From Candidatus Bathyarchaeota archaeon (GTDB taxonomy: Archaea; Thermoproteota; Bathyarchaeia; Bathyarchaeales; Bathycorpusculaceae), in assembly GCA_003165195.1 (NCBI GenBank), contig PLSP01000108.1, positions 58,279 through 116,014 on the forward strand: a DNA stretch of 57,736 nucleotides, given 5' to 3'. The position numbers were made by a program, and so were the translations under genes. The notes under the pieces are model-generated. The model did no database searches and was not told where the DNA came from. It was given only the letters and a program-made list of their open reading frames with translations. Shown one piece after another: positions 36,501 to 45,332 of the stretch; the stretch's first letter is position 1, and every line of letters starts with the position of its first letter.

Positions 36501-36931
36501 CTGTAAGCGATCAGTTCTACAATAATTTTTTGTTTTGGGTTTCTAAGTTTTTCAACCAGTGCTCGAGGCAGGTCGGCTGAGGATGTGTCAGCGCCGATTG
36601 CCAAGGTCCGATCCGAAATGTAATCGCTCTTTCTGATAACTAAATCTCTTGGGTGTGTTAAAATCAGCTTGTGGGAGCCTTCGGCGTTGATTTGCGCTTT
36701 TAAGCCGTCTGCCTCGATGTTTACGGTTAATTTGGCATTGGGTTTTCTGAGTGCTTCTTTGAAAGTTGAGTTCAGGTTTAGAGCTGCCTTGTCCGCAGCA
36801 ACGGCAACTATGCAGTCACCAGTTTTAGAGAGATGCTGATCTTTTGTGAACATCAACGTTGAGGGGTGAATAGCTAAGATGTTCTCGTGCCCAAAAGCCA
36901 GAATGGTTTCGCGGGTTTCTTTCGCTTTCAA
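36497..36931 (-). CDS. DUF371-family archaeal protein
   Basis: 144 residues starting MKAKETRETILAFGHENILA, the typical DUF371 opening; later ILTHPRDLVIRKSDYISDRTLAIGADTSSADL matches the family core. It is widespread in archaea with no established function. It begins right after the stop of the HTH/S-layer-like gene. Confidence 0.8.
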   Translation of the reverse strand: MKAKETRETILAFGHENILAIHPSTLMFTKDQHLSKTGDCIVAVAADKAALNLNSTFKEALRKPNAKLTVNIEADGLKAQINAEGSHKLILTHPRDLVIRKSDYISDRTLAIGADTSSADLPRALVEKLRNPKQKIIVELIAYS

Positions 36932-37894
36932 TTACTCATTAACCTCAATGGAGTCAACTTTGCCGTCGCCGTCCAAGTCGAATCCGTGAATGACAACTGC
37001 AAATGTGTCTTGACCGGTGTACTTTTCAAGGGTTTTTTTCCAAAAGTTGGTAAGGGCTATGACACAGGCTTTGGTGCCGACTGCTTTGTTTCCCGCTAAA
37101 ACCACAATGCGTTTGCTTGGATCCCAAGGGTTGATGATTTTGGCGACTAACCCAGAAACATCCGAAGTGTAAACCTGTAAGGTTTTTTTTGATGATAAAC
37201 CCCCAAGCAAAAAGCCCTGCTCAGACGACTGCATAATGAATTTGATGGGCAAATACTCGTTTACTTCCTGGGTTAGCAGGTTAGTACCTGGGCCACCAAC
37301 GAGGATTAAGTTGTTTTTTTCTTCCTTCTCTGCTTTCACGTCTACGTCAAGTTTCACCACGAACTCTGTTGGCATTCTGGCTAGTTGACCCAGAAAAAGA
37401 GCCAGATGAGCTGCGTAGTGTCCGTCTCGGGCACTGGTTTTGAATGGACCATGTGGCAGTGGACTGCCAACCACTATTTTTCCGTCAAAGACGCCGTTGC
37501 TAATGAATTCTTTGAAGAAATCCTGTAGTTGCTTGTCTGCGGTCAAGGTGCAGAGGTTCTGGATTGGGGTGTAGCCGTGGGGGAATTCGATGCCAAACGC
37601 TGGGGAAACTGTGCGATAATATTTTGCAATTGCACCTTTCTTCGCTTCTTGCCGTACCACGGTTATGGCGCCTGCTTTAGAGAGTTTTGTTATGTGATAA
37701 TAGACTTTTTGCCCGGGCATGCCCAGTTGGCGCGCAATTTCCAAGGGGTACATTTCTTTTTTTGAGAGGAGCGTCAGGATTTTCCAGCTCAAAGGACCCA
37801 CTATCATTTTTAGTTTTTGTTGATCATCGACAATGGCAATCTCTTTTATTTCTTGTGTAGTGCCGTTGTCTTGGAGGAGAAGTTTTTTCTGCAT
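36932..37894 (-). CDS. HTH protein with S-layer-like C-terminal domain
   Basis: 320 residues from ATG 37894. A winged helix (about 30-90, VGPLSWKILTLLSKKEMYPLE ... KVYYHITKLSKAG) is followed by a domain of about 200 residues with NNLILVGGPGTNLLTQEVNEY and WDPSKRIVVLAGNKAVGTKACVIAL, which resemble the C-terminal region of archaeal S-layer proteins, and a terminal EF-hand-like DLDGDGKVDSIEV. There is no signal peptide. It may be a DNA-binding sensor. It is coupled to DUF371 with no gap. Confidence 0.7.
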   Translation of the reverse strand: MQKKLLLQDNGTTQEIKEIAIVDDQQKLKMIVGPLSWKILTLLSKKEMYPLEIARQLGMPGQKVYYHITKLSKAGAITVVRQEAKKGAIAKYYRTVSPAFGIEFPHGYTPIQNLCTLTADKQLQDFFKEFISNGVFDGKIVVGSPLPHGPFKTSARDGHYAAHLALFLGQLARMPTEFVVKLDVDVKAEKEEKNNLILVGGPGTNLLTQEVNEYLPIKFIMQSSEQGFLLGGLSSKKTLQVYTSDVSGLVAKIINPWDPSKRIVVLAGNKAVGTKACVIALTNFWKKTLEKYTGQDTFAVVIHGFDLDGDGKVDSIEVNE

Positions 37895-38119
37895 TAAATA
37901 TTCGCTTAAAAACAGTAACATGCTTGTACTATAAAAAAATTATTTATAATGGTTGAAAAAAGTTTAGGTAAAACTGCGATTTGCAACTGTGATTGCATGG
38001 CAATGGTTCAAAAACCACTCAAACAAATCTTTGAGCGGTGAAAGCCAAATGTTAAAAATCTTATTAAGTGCGCGATAGGTTCCCTTTGACATAGTACAAT
38101 GCATTAACGAGGCATCGAT

Positions 38120-39949
38120 ATGTGTGGAATATTTGGCTGTGTCCTAAAAGAAGGAAACGCCGCACCCCTTATACATTCTTCACTCAAGCGGCTTGAATAC
38201 AGAGGCTACGACTCAGTAGGAATAGCAACGATCTCTGAGGGAAAAATCTTTGTTAAAAAAGACATGGGAAAAATCGATGAAGTCGACAGAATTGTAGACC
38301 TTGACGATATGCCAGGAAGCATCGGCATTGGTCACACTCGATGGGCAACCCATGGCGCACCCCTCAAAGTTAACTCTCACCCCCATGGTGATTGCAAAGG
38401 TGAGATTATGGTTGTACATAATGGAATCATCGAGAACTTCCTTGAACTTAGAGCGGAGCTCCAAAACCTCGAGCACACATTTGTGTCAAAAACAGACACA
38501 GAAGTAATCCCGCACCTCATCGAGCAAACGCTCAAAAACAACCCCAAGCTATCGCTTGTGGAAGCAATTCTAGAAACTCTCAAACGAGTCGAAGGATCCT
38601 ACGCCCTTGCCGTAATATCTACAAGAGAACCAGATAAAATAATCTGTGCCAGAAACGAGAGCCCGCTGGTTTTAGGCATCGACAGCAACGGAGTGTATTG
38701 CGCTTCCGACATACCAGCGTTTCTCCCTATAACTAATAAAGCTGTTATGATAAACAACGGTGAACTTGTCATTCTGTCAGCAAAAGGCTACGAGATAAAG
38801 AAAATTTGCGATTCAAGCCCCGTTGTCCGCGAGCCTATAACAATTGAGTGGAGCCCTGAAATGGCAGTTAAGCAAGGGTATCCACACTTCATGATAAAAG
38901 AAATCCATGAACAACCTGAAACAATACGCAACACGCTGCGAATGCAAGATCACTACTTGGATTTGCTTTCAACTTTTCTAGATCGGGCAAACGAGGTTTT
39001 TCTTGTTGCCTGCGGAACAAGTTACCACGCATGTTTAGCGGCTTCGTATATGTTCTCTAAACTTGCGTTTCTACCAACCTACCCCGTGTACGCCTCCGAA
39101 TTCGTCGAGCAACATGGCAAATCAGTGAGCATTGACAGCACCATCTTAGCTGTCAGCCAATCAGGAGAAACAGCAGACACCATTGGCTCCGTTACTTGCG
39201 CCCAGCAGCGAGCCGCAACAATCCTTAGCCTAACCAACGTAATCGGATCAAGCTTAACCCGAGTCAGCCGAGTATACATCGGTACTCAAGCAGGCCCAGA
39301 AATTGGGGTTGCAGCAACCAAAACCTTCACTTCACAGCTATCAGTTTTAGCGCAGTTAGCTTTGCGACTTGCTAAGAAACGCGGCAAGGTTTCCCAAGAT
39401 GAGATTGATTGCTTAGAGGAGCAGCTTGCGCGGTTGCCAAACACTGTTGAAACCATTGTTAACACTCAGGAGCAAAAAATCAAGGAGATTGCGAAGAAAT
39501 ACAAGGATGCAAAAGTGTTCTTTTTCTTAGGCAGAGGAATCAGCACAGCCACCGCTTTTGAAGGCAGACTTAAACTAATGGAAATCGCCTATATTCCAGC
39601 CATTGCGTTTCCAGCGGGTGAAAGCAAACATGGCCCAATAAGCCTCATCGAAGACGGCTTCCCAGTTGTTTTCATCTGCCCAAGAGATGAAACACACAGA
39701 ACAGTGATTGGCAACATCATGGAGATGAAAGCGCGAGGCGCCCACATAATCGCTGTTATCGAGGAAGGTGACGAAGACATCAAGTCGTTAGCAGACGACT
39801 ACGTAGAAGTGCCAAAAGGCATTCCAGGCGTTTTGTCCCCGATTCCTTTTGTCGTGCCGCTGCAGCTACTAGCATATTATACTGCGCTTGCAAAAGGCTG
39901 TAATCCTGACATGCCAAGAAACTTAGCAAAATGTGTTACTGTGAAGTAA
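38120..39949 (+). CDS. glmS: Glutamine-fructose-6-phosphate aminotransferase
   Basis: 609 residues. Cys2 of MCGIFG is the glutaminase nucleophile; GHTRWATHG, NGIIENFLELR and KTDTEVIPHLIE complete that domain (1-220). Two SIS domains follow (about 285-425 and 455-590) with GTSYHACLAASYMFSKL and GESKHGPISLIEDG. GlmS makes glucosamine-6-phosphate, the entry to amino-sugar synthesis. Two or more copies of a dispersed element lie 3' of it. Confidence 0.95.
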   Translation: MCGIFGCVLKEGNAAPLIHSSLKRLEYRGYDSVGIATISEGKIFVKKDMGKIDEVDRIVDLDDMPGSIGIGHTRWATHGAPLKVNSHPHGDCKGEIMVVHNGIIENFLELRAELQNLEHTFVSKTDTEVIPHLIEQTLKNNPKLSLVEAILETLKRVEGSYALAVISTREPDKIICARNESPLVLGIDSNGVYCASDIPAFLPITNKAVMINNGELVILSAKGYEIKKICDSSPVVREPITIEWSPEMAVKQGYPHFMIKEIHEQPETIRNTLRMQDHYLDLLSTFLDRANEVFLVACGTSYHACLAASYMFSKLAFLPTYPVYASEFVEQHGKSVSIDSTILAVSQSGETADTIGSVTCAQQRAATILSLTNVIGSSLTRVSRVYIGTQAGPEIGVAATKTFTSQLSVLAQLALRLAKKRGKVSQDEIDCLEEQLARLPNTVETIVNTQEQKIKEIAKKYKDAKVFFFLGRGISTATAFEGRLKLMEIAYIPAIAFPAGESKHGPISLIEDGFPVVFICPRDETHRTVIGNIMEMKARGAHIIAVIEEGDEDIKSLADDYVEVPKGIPGVLSPIPFVVPLQLLAYYTALAKGCNPDMPRNLAKCVTVK

Positions 39950-39954
39950 CTCTG

Positions 39955-39970
39955 ATCTTTTCTTTTTGGT
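39955..39970 (+). terminator. T-rich transcript end 3' of glmS
   Basis: atcttttctttttggt follows the glmS stop by a few bases and is the kind of T-run where archaeal RNA polymerase stops. Confidence 0.45.
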
Positions 39971-40084
39971 TCTAAGCAAATTTGCACTCTATTTTCAAAT
40001 GCGTTTTTCGCTGTAAATACTAAAACGTTAGTCTCACTCTGAGGTGGGCTGGTTTGGATTCATCTTTTTGGCTATAGAAATTTT

Positions 40085-40110
40085 GTGCAAATAGTAGACC
40101 CCTATCCCTC
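40085..40110 (+). repeat. Dispersed 3'-flank element, copy C
   Basis: gtgcaaatagtagacccctatccctc; 136 bases 3' of glmS in sense orientation. It shares the core tagtagacccctatccctc with copy E. Confidence 0.75.
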
Positions 40111-40150
40111 ATAGAAAGGCAGCCATGTCAATTTTACCTAATGAAACCCT

Positions 40151-40176
40151 ATGTAAAATGTAGACCCCTATCCTCC
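40151..40176 (+). repeat. Dispersed 3'-flank element, copy D
   Basis: The core gtagacccctatcc is exact. Upstream it also shares gaaa-N4-atgtaaa with copy E, so the repeated unit is nearer 40 bp. Confidence 0.75.
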
Positions 40177-40241
40177 TCTGAGTTCCGCTTTCGTAGGTTA
40201 AAGGGCGATGCTTTGAGTCCCTTTTTATCTATTGAAAGCCC

Positions 40242-40268
40242 ATGTAAATAGTAGACCCCTATCCCTCC
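40242..40268 (+). repeat. Dispersed 3'-flank element, copy E
   Basis: atgtaaatagtagacccctatccctcc; the longest copy. A decayed version (agtaactagacctctccctt) follows at 40304-40335. Confidence 0.75.
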
Positions 40269-40539
40269 GCGTTACCAGATGTATATCCAAAAATGGCGAT
40301 GCTTAGTAACTAGACCTCTCCCTTCTATCCCTTTTCCTATGCTTGCTTGACTGGTTTTACAAGTGTATTTGAAAATTTTGTCAATAAAAGAGTACGCTAT
40401 GGAGTTCTCAGACGCTGACTCAAGCTCCAGTCGCTTGATGGACAAACAGCCAAGCATAGTATAGTATTTTATGGCATGGCTGGAAAATGTTACAGATTTT
40501 GACAATTATAAGAAAAGAAGGTTAAGCCATAAGACAAGT

Positions 40540-40590
40540 TAGCTTTGGAGCCTTATGCTCGCAAGGGCTCGAATCCCTTCTTCGGCGCCA
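40540..40590 (+). other. tRNA-Ser-like 3' fragment, possible attachment-site remnant
   Basis: A T-arm (aaggg / ctcgaat loop / ccctt, 40563-40579) is followed by a 7-base acceptor strand cttcggc, discriminator G and CCA at 40588-40590. A variable-arm-like hairpin (gagc...gctc) precedes it. The GGC-G-CCA ending suits archaeal tRNA-Ser. No matching 5' acceptor gccgaag or anticodon arm is found upstream, and loop position 54 is C rather than T. This is a partial copy, as left by integration into a tRNA gene. The rest of 39950-40709 has no supported gene. Confidence 0.55.
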
Positions 40591-40709
40591 CTTTACTCGT
40601 GACTTTTTAGAAACATATTTTTCTTTATTCTCACCAGATGGAATCTCGCCAACAAGCTCGCAGACGCTTACTCATATTCTTTTCACCGGCAAGAAAAGTT
40701 TAAGCAACT

Positions 40710-41738
40710 TTACCCGAACCATTTCTCCAGTGTAATCTTGCTCTTTTGATTTTTGCTTCCCTGAAGCATTCGATCAAGGGATTTTCTTATGCGGTCTTCT
40801 AAAAACTCTTTTTGGCGGCACATCAAATCCACCACTCCTTCAACGTCTGGCTCCTTCCAATCCAAATGGTAGTTGTCTGTAACTTCAGGGTGCAGAAAAA
40901 CCTGGCGGATGCAGTTGGGCTCAACTGGGAAGGTGGCGTTTTTTATGTTTGGAAGAGCGGCTTCTAGTGTGCCATACTGTTTGATTAGTTTGAGAGCGGT
41001 TTTTGGACCAAGCCCTTTGATGCCGTCTGGGTTAAAGTCTGTACCGATTAAGATGCCGACATCGATTAGCTGCTCGTAAGTTAAACCCGTTTCAGCCAAG
41101 GTCTTGGATAGTTCCATGACTTCAGGCACAACCTCGATGTAAGCTTTGCCTCTTTTTCGTCTGCCAGAAATTGTAATGTTGCGGAGCATTCGCGGTGCCC
41201 CAAAAAGCAGGCTGTCATAGTCTTGGCTAGCGCAGTAGTCGGCATCTCCCTTTTTGGTCATATATGCTGCTTGGGCTTCTCCTTCACTGGGCGCTTGAAC
41301 CCAAGGCAACCCCATAAGCTCCAGCAACTTGTGGCTGTCATCCTGCATGTAATCCTTCATGCTGGTTGCAGCTTGGGCAAACATGCGCATCTTATCAGTA
41401 TCGCCTCTTGCCGCCGCCTTCTCATAACTGGCTATGGCTTGTACTTTGACTTGTCTACGACGCTCAACTTCTGCCGCCTTCAACGTTGGCGGGATGCCAT
41501 CAAAAACATAAATTGGCTTAAGCCCCATTTCGACTAAGTTGCTTGTGCGGTAGAATAAGCCGCTTAGGTGGCTGGTGATGTGACCTGTGCTGTCTTTGAG
41601 TGGTGTACCGTCAGGTTGGCGGATAATTGACAGGAACTGGTAGATGGCGTTGTAAGCATCGATTGCTATGATTTTGCCGCTTAAGTCTTCCAGTTTAACT
41701 GGGGTTTTTGGAACAAGGTCCTTGAAATCCACACCCAA
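40710..41738 (-). CDS. fen: Flap endonuclease 1
   Basis: 342 residues from a TTG at 41738 (MGVDFKDLVP, the family start); a GTG at 41750 is also in frame. IDAYNAIYQFL, PIYVFDGIPP, APSEGEAQAAYM and SQDYDSLLFGAPRML supply the metal-binding acids; GTDFNPDGIKGLGPKTALKLI is the helix-hairpin DNA-binding segment. The tail ITLEKWFG is a PCNA-binding box. FEN1 removes 5' flaps in Okazaki-fragment processing and repair. Confidence 0.95.
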   Translation of the reverse strand: MGVDFKDLVPKTPVKLEDLSGKIIAIDAYNAIYQFLSIIRQPDGTPLKDSTGHITSHLSGLFYRTSNLVEMGLKPIYVFDGIPPTLKAAEVERRRQVKVQAIASYEKAAARGDTDKMRMFAQAATSMKDYMQDDSHKLLELMGLPWVQAPSEGEAQAAYMTKKGDADYCASQDYDSLLFGAPRMLRNITISGRRKRGKAYIEVVPEVMELSKTLAETGLTYEQLIDVGILIGTDFNPDGIKGLGPKTALKLIKQYGTLEAALPNIKNATFPVEPNCIRQVFLHPEVTDNYHLDWKEPDVEGVVDLMCRQKEFLEDRIRKSLDRMLQGSKNQKSKITLEKWFG

Positions 41739-41982
41739 AGCATACCACACGGAAGTATAGGCAAAAAACTCTTAATAAAGTTACGAATCGATTAAGTTAT
41801 CAACTGCGTTTCAATATTGGCTGGCAAAAATGAGGAGAACTTAAGAAAACAGTTTACCTGAAAAAAAATTCGCAATAAATTTTAGTTTATAAAGGCTGAA
41901 TACGGTAAAAGCAAATCTGCAAGTGCTGAGCACAGCAAATATAAGGAACCCTTACAATTTAAGACCGCAAGAGATGTAAATT

Positions 41983-42165
41983 ATGACAGAAAGAGCATTC
42001 ACCTTGGTTACCTGCACAAGCTGCGGTAAACCTATTCCGCCAGGCAGCGAATCAACAAAGTTCCTCTGCCCAAACTGCGGAGAAATCCAGATAAAACGCG
42101 ACGGCAAATGCCGCAAATTCGGCCGCCTCTACAAATGCCCAAAATGCGGTTTCACTGGACCATAA
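41983..42165 (+). CDS. Small zinc-ribbon protein
   Basis: 60 residues with four CxxC-type pairs: CTSCGKPI (about 11), CPNCGEI (about 29), and CPKCGFTGP at the end, plus a lone Cys. Double zinc-ribbon archaeal proteins of this size (DUF1610 type) bind RNA. It is 13 bases upstream of aEF-1beta and probably co-transcribed. Confidence 0.85.
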   Translation: MTERAFTLVTCTSCGKPIPPGSESTKFLCPNCGEIQIKRDGKCRKFGRLYKCPKCGFTGP

Positions 42166-42178
42166 AAGGCGAAGCACA

Positions 42179-42457
42179 ATGGGCGCTATCCTGGTAGTCT
42201 ACAAAGTTTTCCCCGAAGACATAGTTCAAAACTTTGACGCACTCAAAGCTAAAATCACAGGCGCCCTTCCGCAATCCAGCACAATCGAGGGATGGGGCGA
42301 GGAAGATATCGCCTTTGGACTCAAAGCTTTACTTGTTCAAGTTCGCTTTCCAGAGGATAAAATGGGTCTTGTTGAAGAGTTTGAAAGCGCACTAGCCAAA
42401 ATTCCGGGCGTAAGCCAAGCCGAAGCCTTCAACATTCGGCGAACAAGCCGCGACTAA
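42179..42457 (+). CDS. Elongation factor 1-beta
   Basis: 92 residues, VVYKVFPEDIVQNFDALKAKI ... IAFGLKALLVQVRFPEDKMG ... EFESALAKIPGVSQAEAF, the archaeal aEF-1beta fold. It exchanges GDP for GTP on aEF-1alpha. The pairing with a preceding zinc-ribbon gene is common in archaea. Confidence 0.93.
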   Translation: MGAILVVYKVFPEDIVQNFDALKAKITGALPQSSTIEGWGEEDIAFGLKALLVQVRFPEDKMGLVEEFESALAKIPGVSQAEAFNIRRTSRD

Positions 42458-42604
42458 CGCGGTTTCTTACACAAAAAAACCTCAATCTTCCCCTTTACGG
42501 GCACCTGAAAGTTTTAAACGTTACACTTTAAAGTTTATATAGTTATAAGGATTAATTTCAACCAATACCTTAGCACAGCAGGATTATATTTGGAGGATTC
42601 TAAT

Positions 42605-44776
42605 TTGAGCGAAGCACAATTACGTGTCGGAGATGCCCGACAAAGAGACGTGGGCAGAGGCATAGCCCGCATTGACCAAAAAACCATGCAGAAACTGGGT
42701 ATAAGTGCTGGTGACGTAATAGAAATCATAAACAAGCGCACAACATCAGCAATAGCTTGGCCAGCTTACAGTGAAGACCAAAACCGCGACATAATTCGGA
42801 TCGACGGCTTCACACGCAAAAACAGCGGCGTTGCCATAAACGAATATGTTGTCGTTAGACCAGCAAAAGTTAAAACAGCGTTGAGCCTAACGCTTGCACC
42901 AGTTGACATGCGTCTAAACGTAGACGAGGATTTCACTAACTTTGTTAAAAACCGCCTTATGGAACGCACCCTCGTTGAAGGCGACACCACTCTAGTTATG
43001 ATGTTGGGACATGCCATACCCTTCGCTGTGTCAAAAACGCGTCCACACGGCATCATCAAAGTAACAACCGAAACACGCTTAACAATTCTAAACGAGCCAG
43101 CCCCCGAAGGCAAAGGCTTACCGAGAACCACATATGAAGACATCGGCGGCTTGCGTGAAGAAATCCAGCGTGTTCGAGAAATGGTTGAGTTGCCGCTTCG
43201 GCACCCCGAATTGTTCCAGCGATTGGGAATTGAGCCGCCTAAAGGTGTTCTGCTTCATGGACCACCAGGATGCGGCAAAACGCTCCTTGCGAGAGCAGTC
43301 GCCAACGAGTCAGAAGCCAACTTCTACTCTATTAACGGACCAGAAATTATGAGCAAATTCTACGGCGAATCCGAAGCACGATTACGCGAAATCTTCCAGC
43401 AGGCTCAGCAAAACGCTCCAAGTATAATCTTTGTTGATGAGCTTGACGCTATCGCGCCTAAACGTGAAGAAGTCACAGGCGAAGTCGAAAGACGCGTCGT
43501 CGCACAGTTACTTGCACTTATGGATGGGCTATCTGGAAGAGGAAACGTGATAGTTATCGGCGCAACTAACCGACCAGGTGCACTTGACCCTGCCCTTCGC
43601 AGACCAGGAAGATTCGACCGCGAAATAGAAATTGGGGTTCCAGATAAGAAAGGACGCTACGAAGTAATCCAAATTCACACAAGAGGCATGCCATTAGCAG
43701 AAGACGTTGACCTCAAAAAACTCAGCGACATGACACACGGCTACACAGGCGCAGACTTGTCCGCACTTGGCAGAGAAACAGCCATGAAAGCCCTCCGCAG
43801 ATACCTACCGCAAATTAACCTTGAAGAAGAACGCATTCCTCCAGCTGTACTGGAGAAGATGGAGGTTAAAATGGACGATTTCCTTGGAGCCTTCAAAGAA
43901 GTCACACCAACGGCAATGCGTGAAGTCTACATTGAAGTCTCCACAGTCCACTGGGATGACATCGGCGGACTAGATGGGGTAAAAGAGCACCTCAAAGAAT
44001 CAGTCGAGTGGCCCATCAAGAACCCCGAAATGTTCACCCGACTTGGAATCAGAGCACCAAAAGGCATATTGCTATATGGACCACCAGGATGCGGCAAAAC
44101 ATTGCTTGCCCGTGCAGTTGCAACTGAGAGCGAAGCAAACTTCATTTCGATCAAAGGACCAGAAGTCTTCTCAAAATGGGTCGGAGAATCAGAAAAAGCC
44201 ATCCGAGAAGTATTCCGAAAAGCAAGAATGGCAGCACCCGCAGTCATTTTCCTAGACGAAATTGACTCCTTAACACCTCGCCGCGGCATGGGCATGAGTG
44301 ACAGCGGCGTTTCGGAACGCGTAATAAGCCAACTGCTAACAGAAATGGACGGCATAACAACACTGCAAGACATCGTTGTTGTCGCTGCAACCAACCGACC
44401 TGACATGGTGGACTCTGCTGTTCTGCGCCCAGGAAGATTCGACCGATTAATCTACGTCCCTGAGCCTGACGAAAAGAGCAGATTACAAGTGTTCAAAATC
44501 TACACTAAAGGTATGCCCATAAGCAAAGACGTAGACTTGAACCAGCTTACAACGATAACTAAATATTACAGCGGTGCCGACATAGAATCCCTCTGCCGAG
44601 AAGCGGCAATGCATGCACTCAGACGCGACGTAAATTGCCAAGAAATCACAATGAAGGATTTCCTTGACGCATCGAAAGAAATGGGTCCATCAATATCTCC
44701 CGACATGGAAAAGTGGTACAAGAGCTTCATGCAGCAAATCCGACAAGTACAAAAACCAGCAACACCTGTTGCCTAG
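42605..44776 (+). CDS. CDC48/p97-type AAA ATPase
   Basis: 723 residues from TTG 42605 ([19 protein letters not shown]), eight bases after GGAGG (42592-42596); the TTG at 42590 overlaps that site and is less likely. An N-domain (about 1-180) is followed by two AAA rings, each with [14 protein letters not shown] and a Walker B ([20 protein letters not shown]). CDC48 unfolds proteins, often feeding the proteasome. A small conserved gene follows. Confidence 0.96.
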   Translation: MSEAQLRVGDARQRDVGRGIARIDQKTMQKLGISAGDVIEIINKRTTSAIAWPAYSEDQNRDIIRIDGFTRKNSGVAINEYVVVRPAKVKTALSLTLAPVDMRLNVDEDFTNFVKNRLMERTLVEGDTTLVMMLGHAIPFAVSKTRPHGIIKVTTETRLTILNEPAPEGKGLPRTTYEDIGGLREEIQRVREMVELPLRHPELFQRLGIEPPKGVLLHGPPGCGKTLLARAVANESEANFYSINGPEIMSKFYGESEARLREIFQQAQQNAPSIIFVDELDAIAPKREEVTGEVERRVVAQLLALMDGLSGRGNVIVIGATNRPGALDPALRRPGRFDREIEIGVPDKKGRYEVIQIHTRGMPLAEDVDLKKLSDMTHGYTGADLSALGRETAMKALRRYLPQINLEEERIPPAVLEKMEVKMDDFLGAFKEVTPTAMREVYIEVSTVHWDDIGGLDGVKEHLKESVEWPIKNPEMFTRLGIRAPKGILLYGPPGCGKTLLARAVATESEANFISIKGPEVFSKWVGESEKAIREVFRKARMAAPAVIFLDEIDSLTPRRGMGMSDSGVSERVISQLLTEMDGITTLQDIVVVAATNRPDMVDSAVLRPGRFDRLIYVPEPDEKSRLQVFKIYTKGMPISKDVDLNQLTTITKYYSGADIESLCREAAMHALRRDVNCQEITMKDFLDASKEMGPSISPDMEKWYKSFMQQIRQVQKPATPVA

Positions 44777-44787
44777 GAAGGAAACGC

Positions 44788-45018
44788 ATGCCACAGATAA
44801 AAACTTGGAAAACACGTCCAGACTACTTTGTAATGCTGGAAATCCTCAAAAAGAAAGGCGACTTGACAGACGACGAGCTATTCTCGCAGCTTAAAGGTGA
44901 GTTTGAGGATTTAGGATTCAAAGACTTCAATGAACTGCTATTGAAGCTTGAGGTAAGCGGCAAAATCCGAACTTCCTCAATGGCACGCGGTAAACGTCGA
45001 ATCGAACTAGTCCAATAA
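44788..45018 (+). CDS. Small winged-helix-like protein downstream of CDC48
   Basis: 76 residues from ATG 44788 (MPQIKTWKTRPDYF), 11 bases after the CDC48 stop. LEILKKKGDLTDDELFSQL ... FNELLLKLEVSGKI has helix-turn-helix spacing, and the end SSMARGKRRIELVQ is basic. Its position suggests a CDC48 cofactor or a coexpressed nucleic-acid-binding protein; this is inference. Confidence 0.75.
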   Translation: MPQIKTWKTRPDYFVMLEILKKKGDLTDDELFSQLKGEFEDLGFKDFNELLLKLEVSGKIRTSSMARGKRRIELVQ

Positions 45019-45035
45019 ACTTTTTTTTCTTTTTC
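45019..45035 (+). terminator. T-rich terminator after the CDC48 operon
   Basis: A run of eight T's, C, then five T's (acttttttttcttttt) directly after the last codon marks the probable end of the operon and of the chromosomal core before the mobile element. Confidence 0.55.
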
Positions 45036-45159
45036 AGCAATATTGTAGTGCTATAGCCATTTTTCTTTATATATAGAAACCCCTATTCAATCGCTTCCCT
45101 TATCTGTAGTTTTTTGCGATTAAATAGACTGCCTTATAAAATTTGGAGAGTGGCTTAAA

Positions 45160-45330
45160 ATGTTCACAAAACAGCATTTTATAGCCTTAGCCAAATTGAT
45201 TAAGGAAAGCGATGCAACCACAAAATATCAGATAGCGCAAGACTTAGCAAAACTGTTTCAAGAAGATAATAACAGATTCAGCGTTAGCAAATTCTATAAA
45301 GCATGTGGTCTAACTATTGGAGAGTCTTAA
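45160..45330 (+). CDS. Small element protein upstream of recombinase 1
   Basis: 56 residues (MFTKQHFIALAKLIKESDATT ... FSVSKFYKACGL), too short for most gene tables. An ATG at 45160 follows GGAGAG at about 9 bases and a TATA-like TTATAAAA at about 45134. The stop is 2 bases before the recombinase start at 45333, so the two are coupled. Short helical proteins of this form are common in archaeal virus and plasmid genomes. The function is unknown. Confidence 0.7.
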   Translation: MFTKQHFIALAKLIKESDATTKYQIAQDLAKLFQEDNNRFSVSKFYKACGLTIGES

Positions 45331-45332
45331 GC

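Noticed and set aside
38040-38119. glmS ribozyme or riboswitch before glmS
   Set aside because: The leader is short and shows none of the ribozyme core; archaeal glmS genes do not use it.
40272-40505. 77-codon minus-strand ORF in the glmS-FEN1 gap
   Set aside because: It spans a decayed repeat copy and has no ribosome site or coding character.
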